A stretch of 64,000 nt of DNA from assembly GCF_018388425.1 (NCBI RefSeq), contig NZ_CP074406.1, positions 558,001 to 622,000 on the forward strand, in the 5' to 3' direction. The notes under the pieces are model-generated. The model was not told the origin of the DNA. It saw only the letters and a program-made list of their open reading frames with translations, and ran no database searches. This document shows, piece after piece, positions 59,943-64,000 of this stretch. Numbering within the stretch: the stretch's first letter is position 1; each line of letters begins with the position of its first letter. Position numbers and translations under genes: made by a program. The DNA comes from Nocardioides faecalis. GTDB lineage: Bacteria; Actinomycetota; Actinomycetes; Propionibacteriales; Nocardioidaceae.

Positions 59943-61091
59943 ATGGCTCGCTCCCGGGGCCGCGTCCTCGCGCCCGCCCTCCTCGTCCTCGCGCTGCTCG
60001 CTCCGTTGCCGGCGCCCGCTCACGCCGTGCCACCCACGGTTCCGGTCGTGCCCTCGGCGCTGCCGGTGGGCGCCGCGGTGAAGCCACCGGCCCGGCTGGT
60101 GGACCGCGACCTGGTGCGGGCGGGCAAGAAGGCCGTGCGGGTGGGCACGGCGACGTACTACCCCCAGAGCCTGCATCGTGCGCGCGGCGGCTACCTGGTC
60201 GGCTCCGCCCGGTGGGGCCGGGGCGGTCGTCTGGTCGGTCACCGGGTCGAGATCGTCAGCCTGGCCGGCAACAAGCGGACCGTGGTCGCGAAGTCGAAGT
60301 ACGAGCCCCTGCAGGTGGCGAGCGACGGCCGGACCTACATCGGCGCCGCGGAGCGCCGGGACTCCAAGGGCCGCTTCACGCAGGGCCTCGTGCTCCGCCG
60401 GCACCGGGTCAGCGACGGCCAGCCGGTGGGCCGCTCCCTGACGATCGCCGGCTACCCGGCCACGATCACGGTCACCAAGAGCCGGGTGCTGATGGGCTAC
60501 CACCCGCTCAACGGCAAGCACAACGGCAAGCCGCGCACCGTGTGGTGGCACACCGGCACCGGCCGGGTGAGGGTCGTCGCCACGGCGCCCCGCCACCCGC
60601 GGGGCATGGCGTACGGGATCCAGGCGTCCTCCCTCGACGCCCGCGCGTTCAGCGTGATCAAGCGCAACCGCCAGGTGGTGCGCGACATCCGCACCGGCAA
60701 GCGGCTGTGGGCCACCTCCGCCGCCGAGGTGGTGGTCACCTTCTCAGGGGACGGCAAGAAGGCCCTCACCTTCGCCGACACCCTCCCCGTCGACCCCGAG
60801 TCCGAGTCGGACGAGTTCGTCGCCCGCCGGCTCCTGGTCCGCAACGCGCGCACCGGTCGGTTGCTCGCCACGTTCACCGGGATCTTCGACACCCTCGAGT
60901 ACGGGTCGGGGACGCGTTGGGAGAGCAACGACACGTTCCTCGTGCACGCCTACGAACGCGTGAACGACCCCGACGTCTACCCGACCCCGGGGGGCCCGGC
61001 CACCGTGCGCTGCCGCGTCTCCACCGCGACCTGCCAGCGCGTCCCGGAGACCTCCGGCCTGTACGGACTCTGGGTGAGGCCGCACAGCTGA
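59943..61091 (+). CDS. Secreted protein, unknown function (paralogue B)
   Basis: 382 residues with a signal peptide (about 1-29, LVLALLAPLPAPAHAV). Homologous throughout to the protein at 55908-57104: VPSALPVGAAVKPPARLVDR, LHRARGGYLVGSARW, VASDGRTYIGAAERRDSKGR, GTGRVRVVATAPRHPRGMAY, RWESNDTFLVHAYE and RCRVSTATCQRVPE. The repeated strand-turn pattern suggests a beta-propeller. Function unknown. Transcribed divergently from the acyltransferase gene. Confidence 0.8.
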   Translation: MARSRGRVLAPALLVLALLAPLPAPAHAVPPTVPVVPSALPVGAAVKPPARLVDRDLVRAGKKAVRVGTATYYPQSLHRARGGYLVGSARWGRGGRLVGHRVEIVSLAGNKRTVVAKSKYEPLQVASDGRTYIGAAERRDSKGRFTQGLVLRRHRVSDGQPVGRSLTIAGYPATITVTKSRVLMGYHPLNGKHNGKPRTVWWHTGTGRVRVVATAPRHPRGMAYGIQASSLDARAFSVIKRNRQVVRDIRTGKRLWATSAAEVVVTFSGDGKKALTFADTLPVDPESESDEFVARRLLVRNARTGRLLATFTGIFDTLEYGSGTRWESNDTFLVHAYERVNDPDVYPTPGGPATVRCRVSTATCQRVPETSGLYGLWVRPHS

Positions 61092-61142
61092 CACCGAACA
61101 GCCGAGGTTGCACAGCGGAGGCTGCCGCCAGTCCCGACACCC

Positions 61143-61661
61143 TCAGCGGGTGCCCGTGCGCGGCGGCAGCCGGTGCAGCACCACGTCGTGCAGCGCTCCG
61201 TCGGCCACCGTGAGGGTCAGGTAGGTGCAGTGCGGCTGCCGGCGCCGGTCGGTGGGGGAGCCCGGGTTCAACAGCCGCAGCCCGGACTCGGCGGTGGTGT
61301 CCCAGGGGATGTGGCTGTGGCCGAAGACGAGCACGTCGAGGTCGGGGTACGACGCCGCGCACCGGGCCTCGCGGTCCTTCGCCGGGCCGGTCTCGTGCAC
61401 GACGCCGAAGCGGACGCCGTCGGTCTCGAAGCGGGCGACCTCATCCAGCCGCGCCCGGAGTGCGGCGGGATCGTTGTTGCCCCACACGCCCACCAGCCGC
61501 GCGGCGCGCTCCTGCAGCGCGTCGAGCAACGGCTCCTCCACCCAATCGCCGGCGTGGACGACCACGTCGGCCTCCTCCACCTCGCGCCACACCTGGTCGG
61601 GCAGTGCCCGGGCCCGGCGCGGCAGGTGGGTGTCGGCCAGCAGGAGCAGTCGTGTCGTCAC
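61143..61661 (-). CDS. Metallophosphoesterase, YfcE/MJ0936 type
   Basis: A 172-residue phosphodiesterase. Metal-binding motifs are in order: LLLADTHLPRR (D-x-H), VVHAGDWVEEP (G-D), VWGNNDPAALR (G-N-x-D), and VFGHSHIPWDT (G-H-x-H) with a final His. The family cleaves phosphodiesters such as cyclic nucleotides or bis-p-nitrophenyl phosphate in vitro; the natural substrate is unknown. GTG at 61661 is the start and lies 7 bases after the GAF-ANTAR stop, so the two genes form an operon. Confidence 0.9.
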   Translation of the reverse strand: MTTRLLLLADTHLPRRARALPDQVWREVEEADVVVHAGDWVEEPLLDALQERAARLVGVWGNNDPAALRARLDEVARFETDGVRFGVVHETGPAKDREARCAASYPDLDVLVFGHSHIPWDTTAESGLRLLNPGSPTDRRRQPHCTYLTLTVADGALHDVVLHRLPPRTGTR

Positions 61662-61668
61662 GCCCGTC

Positions 61669-62385
61669 TCAGCGCCCGTCGCTCGTGCCGCCGTGCTCGG
61701 CGTCGGCCGTCCAGACGATCTCCTCGGCGATCTTGCGGAGCTTGATGTTGCTCGTCGACGAGGCACGCACCAGGAACTGGAAGGCGCGTTGCTCGGTGAG
61801 GCCGTAGCGCGCCATGACCAGCCCGGTGGCGGTGCCGATCAGCGTGCGGGACTCCAACGCCTCGCTGAGCTGCGACTCCCGGCTCACCCGGGCCAGTGCC
61901 AGGGCGGCATGCCTGGCGAAGAGACCGGCCACGTGCACGGCCTCTTCGTCGACGCTGTCCTGGCTGGTCGAGTAGAGGTTCAGCCCGCCTAGGACGCGGT
62001 CGGCGGCGCGCAGCGGCACTGCCAGCTGGCAGCGGATGCCGGCGTCGCGGGCCTGCGGTGCGTAACGGGGCCACTGCGATCCCTGGCCCAGGTCGTCGGC
62101 GTGGGCCACGGCCAGCCCTTTCCCCCGGGCGGCGTCGAGGCAGGGGCCCTCGTCCAGCTCGTACTGCAGGGCGTCGAGCTGCCAGGCGAGCTCGCCCGTG
62201 CCGGCCCGGGTCTCCGTCCGCTGGTCGCGGGAGGCGACCGTGACGCTGACCTCGTCGAAGCCGGGCACCGAGTACTTGGCGGCGGCGACGACGGCGTCGA
62301 GGGTGTCCTTGATCGAGGTGGGACGGTCCATGTCGTCGGCTGCTGCGGCCAGGGCTTCGGCGACGTCGTACGCGGGATCGGTCAT
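61669..62385 (-). CDS. GAF and ANTAR domain regulator
   Basis: 238 residues: a GAF sensor domain (about 20-165) with AVPLRAADRVLGGLNLYSTS, and a C-terminal ANTAR domain (about 180-230), LIGTATGLVMARYGLTEQRA and VRASSTSNIKLRKIAEEIV. ANTAR domains bind paired RNA hairpins and prevent termination. The protein would couple a ligand or redox signal to transcript elongation. ATG at 62385 is preferred over an in-frame start 14 codons earlier. I found no obvious paired-hexaloop target in the window. Confidence 0.92.
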   Translation of the reverse strand: MTDPAYDVAEALAAAADDMDRPTSIKDTLDAVVAAAKYSVPGFDEVSVTVASRDQRTETRAGTGELAWQLDALQYELDEGPCLDAARGKGLAVAHADDLGQGSQWPRYAPQARDAGIRCQLAVPLRAADRVLGGLNLYSTSQDSVDEEAVHVAGLFARHAALALARVSRESQLSEALESRTLIGTATGLVMARYGLTEQRAFQFLVRASSTSNIKLRKIAEEIVWTADAEHGGTSDGR

Positions 62386-62475
62386 GTGGCTCCCCAGGTG
62401 AGCCCGTCGGGCGGGCTGGTGGGGCACGACCGTACATTTCCGGCGCGCAGCGCGCCATACGGGAATCCGGACCGG

Positions 62476-63315
62476 TCAGGCACCCGCATCCCCGGTGGCG
62501 TCTCCGGTGCCGTCCGCAGCCGGCAGCGGCATGGTCTCGCCGGGCGCGACGGGCCGCACGACCGAGGCCAGGCCGGCGGCCTCGGCGCGGGCCAGGAAGT
62601 CGCCGAGGGGGGAGCGGAACACGCGGTAGTCCGCGTGGTGCACGGGTACGGCGCGCCGGGGCCGCAGCCGCTGCAGGAAGTCGACGCCCTGCTCGTCGTC
62701 CATGGTCACGGTGTGCAACAGCACCCGGGTGCCGCCGAGGTGCATCACGGCGGTGTCCAGGTCGGGGTGCCGCTCAGCGATCGCCGAGACATGGTCGCCG
62801 GTGAGGGTGTCGCCGCTGAGGTAGACCCGGTGCCGCAGCCGTCCGTCCACCCGGTGCTCCAGCACCGAGCCCATCACCGGCGGCAGCAGCCGCCCCATCA
62901 GCCCACGCGCGTGCACGCCGGGCACGGCCTCCACGTCGAGGGTCTCCTCGCCCTTGGTGAGCCGGGTGCGCTCCCAGCTGCGCAGGCCACGGGTCTCGAA
63001 ACCCCACCGGGCGAGCCGGTCGGCCGCCTCGGGGGTGGTCAGCACCGGCTGCTCGCGCGTCAGGTCGCGCCGCGCGACCCGGTCGAAGTGGTCGCCGTGC
63101 AGGTGGGAGAGGACCACCGCGTCGAGCGCGGGAAGCTCGTCGATGTCCAGCGCCGGCTCGGTGAGGCGGCGCGACCACAGCCCCTTGCCGAGGTAGGCGC
63201 GCTGCCCGCGGTGCAGGAAGTTGGGGTCGGTGAGCAGGGTGAAGGCGCCCAGGCGCAGGATCGTGGTGGCCGTGCCCACGAAGGTCAGGCTGTCGGTGGC
63301 CGGCTCGCCCCGCAT
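62476..63315 (-). CDS. MBL-fold metallohydrolase
   Basis: A 279-residue metallo-beta-lactamase-fold hydrolase of the UlaG/NAPE-PLD-like group. LSHLHGDHFD is the HxHxDH zinc motif (about residues 70-76), followed by VYLSGDT and VPVHHADY as later ligands. Substrate unknown. The start is ATG at 63315, and the upstream conserved gene is 12 bases away on the same strand, so the two are probably co-transcribed. Confidence 0.9.
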   Translation of the reverse strand: MRGEPATDSLTFVGTATTILRLGAFTLLTDPNFLHRGQRAYLGKGLWSRRLTEPALDIDELPALDAVVLSHLHGDHFDRVARRDLTREQPVLTTPEAADRLARWGFETRGLRSWERTRLTKGEETLDVEAVPGVHARGLMGRLLPPVMGSVLEHRVDGRLRHRVYLSGDTLTGDHVSAIAERHPDLDTAVMHLGGTRVLLHTVTMDDEQGVDFLQRLRPRRAVPVHHADYRVFRSPLGDFLARAEAAGLASVVRPVAPGETMPLPAADGTGDATGDAGA

Positions 63316-63327
63316 GAGCGTCCGCCC

Positions 63328-63924
63328 TCAGTCCGGTCGTCCGCGCAGCAGGCGGCGGGCCACGGGGCGCGCCGCCTTCGCGACCGCCCACCCGCCGAGC
63401 ACCCAGGGGGCGCCGACGATGACCGCGTCCACGGGATGGTGGCGTACGTCGACCCGGTCGCGACCCAGGCGCGAGAAGAGGCCGTGACCGCTGAGCTCGG
63501 CGGCGATCCCGGTCTCGGTCAGCGGGTTGTCCGGTCGGCCGCTGACGAACGAGCGCAGCGTCTCCTGGGTGACCTCGACACGGTCGGCGGCCAGCAGGAG
63601 CAGCCAGTGCGCGGCGCGTGCCTCGCTGTAGCGGTCGTAGGCGAGCCGGCGGATGGCGCCGGGCACGCCGCGGAGCGGGGCGGAGGTGCCGAAGACCGGG
63701 GTGAGCCGGGCATGCTCGATCGAGCGCTCCCGGTCTGCGGGGTCGGGCTGCTCCTCGGGGAAGTGCCAGTGCGCGTGCGCCGGTACGGCGTCCGCGAGCT
63801 CTCGCGGCACCGAGGGCCGGTCGGCGGGGTCGAGGTCGGCGCCCCAGCCGGGGATCCGGGCGCGCAGCTCCTCGGGCGACGGGATGCCGCGCCGCTCGCC
63901 GTTGACGTACGGGGTGTCGCTCAT
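63328..63924 (-). CDS. Conserved hypothetical protein
   Basis: 198 residues beginning MSDTPYVNGERRGIPSPEEL, with RIPGWGADLDPADRPSVPRE, ERSIEHARLTPVFGTSAPLR and RLAYDRYSEARAAHWLLLLA. Very similar proteins are common in soil bacteria but I know no function. One hydrophobic segment is near the C-terminus (VIVGAPWVLGGWAVAKAA), so it may be membrane-associated. Paired with the MBL hydrolase gene downstream. Confidence 0.75.
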   Translation of the reverse strand: MSDTPYVNGERRGIPSPEELRARIPGWGADLDPADRPSVPRELADAVPAHAHWHFPEEQPDPADRERSIEHARLTPVFGTSAPLRGVPGAIRRLAYDRYSEARAAHWLLLLAADRVEVTQETLRSFVSGRPDNPLTETGIAAELSGHGLFSRLGRDRVDVRHHPVDAVIVGAPWVLGGWAVAKAARPVARRLLRGRPD

Positions 63925-63961
63925 CGTGCGCTCCTGTCCACTCGCGGCGTCACGGCCCGGG

Positions 63962-64000
63962 TCACTCGCCGGGGACCAGGACGGGCTTGATGCAGCCGTC
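63962..64000 (-). CDS. Alcohol dehydrogenase C-terminus (partial)
   Basis: The minus strand from the window end reads DGCIKPVLVPGE and a TGA stop. This is the usual final segment of zinc-dependent alcohol dehydrogenases of the glutathione-independent formaldehyde dehydrogenase group. Only 12 codons are inside the window, so the call rests on a short ending. Confidence 0.45.
   Translation of the reverse strand, partial: DGCIKPVLVPGE

Overview
The window is about 70% G+C, with GTG starts, overlapping stop/start codons and many apparently leaderless genes. The gene content (IdeR/DtxR, CYP51 locus, F420-type LLM oxidoreductase, SigE-family ECF factor, GAF-ANTAR protein, Arr) indicates an actinobacterial chromosome, most likely Nocardioides or a close relative of the Propionibacteriales. 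This is inferred from gene families and order; no rRNA is present.

Layout. (1) 1-5736: a heterodimeric ABC exporter pair, a 12-codon micropeptide with a near-perfect ribosome binding site inside a structured leader, then an MFS drug exporter with its MarR regulator. (2) 5762-15402: GH13 alpha-glucosidase, iron-type DtxR regulator, sirtuin, DUF2277 protein, a SigE-family sigma factor with its own ECF promoter and a membrane-anchored beta-propeller partner, an enoyl-reductase-like protein and a TadG-like protein. (3) 15482-28181: a D-aminoacylase-like amidohydrolase, an uncharacterised His/Cys-rich protein, an LLM oxidoreductase, and a long TetR-P450-SDR-CYP51-ferredoxin-SnoaL-ALDH-SDR-dehydrogenase-CMD run whose gene order matches the M. 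tuberculosis CYP51 region (Rv0763c-Rv0771, from memory). (4) 28241-36359: GNAT, TrmL, fused acyl-CoA dehydrogenase, phosphopantetheinyl transferase, rifampin ADP-ribosyltransferase, tRNA-Arg, maleate-isomerase-like protein, LCP ligase. (5) 36408-47257: mscL, SAF protein, a CIRCE-controlled FmdB/Ruc-type chaperone, penicillin acylase, 5-FTHF cyclo-ligase, a eukaryote-type UDP-glucose pyrophosphorylase, moeA-moaC-moaB, rimJ-like GNAT and a membrane protein; this parallels M. tuberculosis Rv0985c-Rv0996.

(6) 47404-55780 is an 8.4-kb integrated element in the 3' end of a tRNA-Ala(CGC) gene, bounded by a 10-bp direct repeat. It carries a large serine integrase, a frameshifted ISL3 element, a secreted metzincin plus lipoprotein pair, an IS3 remnant and an intact IS256 element. 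The terminator that probably once followed the tRNA now lies just beyond the right repeat. The crossover core lies inside an open reading frame: in the chromosome the integrase frame reads into antisense tRNA, while in the excised circle it would read in frame into a segment now stranded at the right end.

(7) 55908-64000: two paralogous secreted proteins flank a prohead-protease-like small protein and an OafA/SGNH acyltransferase. These are followed by a phosphoesterase, GAF-ANTAR regulator, MBL hydrolase, a conserved unknown and the tail of an alcohol dehydrogenase.

Between genes the window holds several perfect or near-perfect palindromes, and short tandem repeats that duplicate the stop-codon region of genes.
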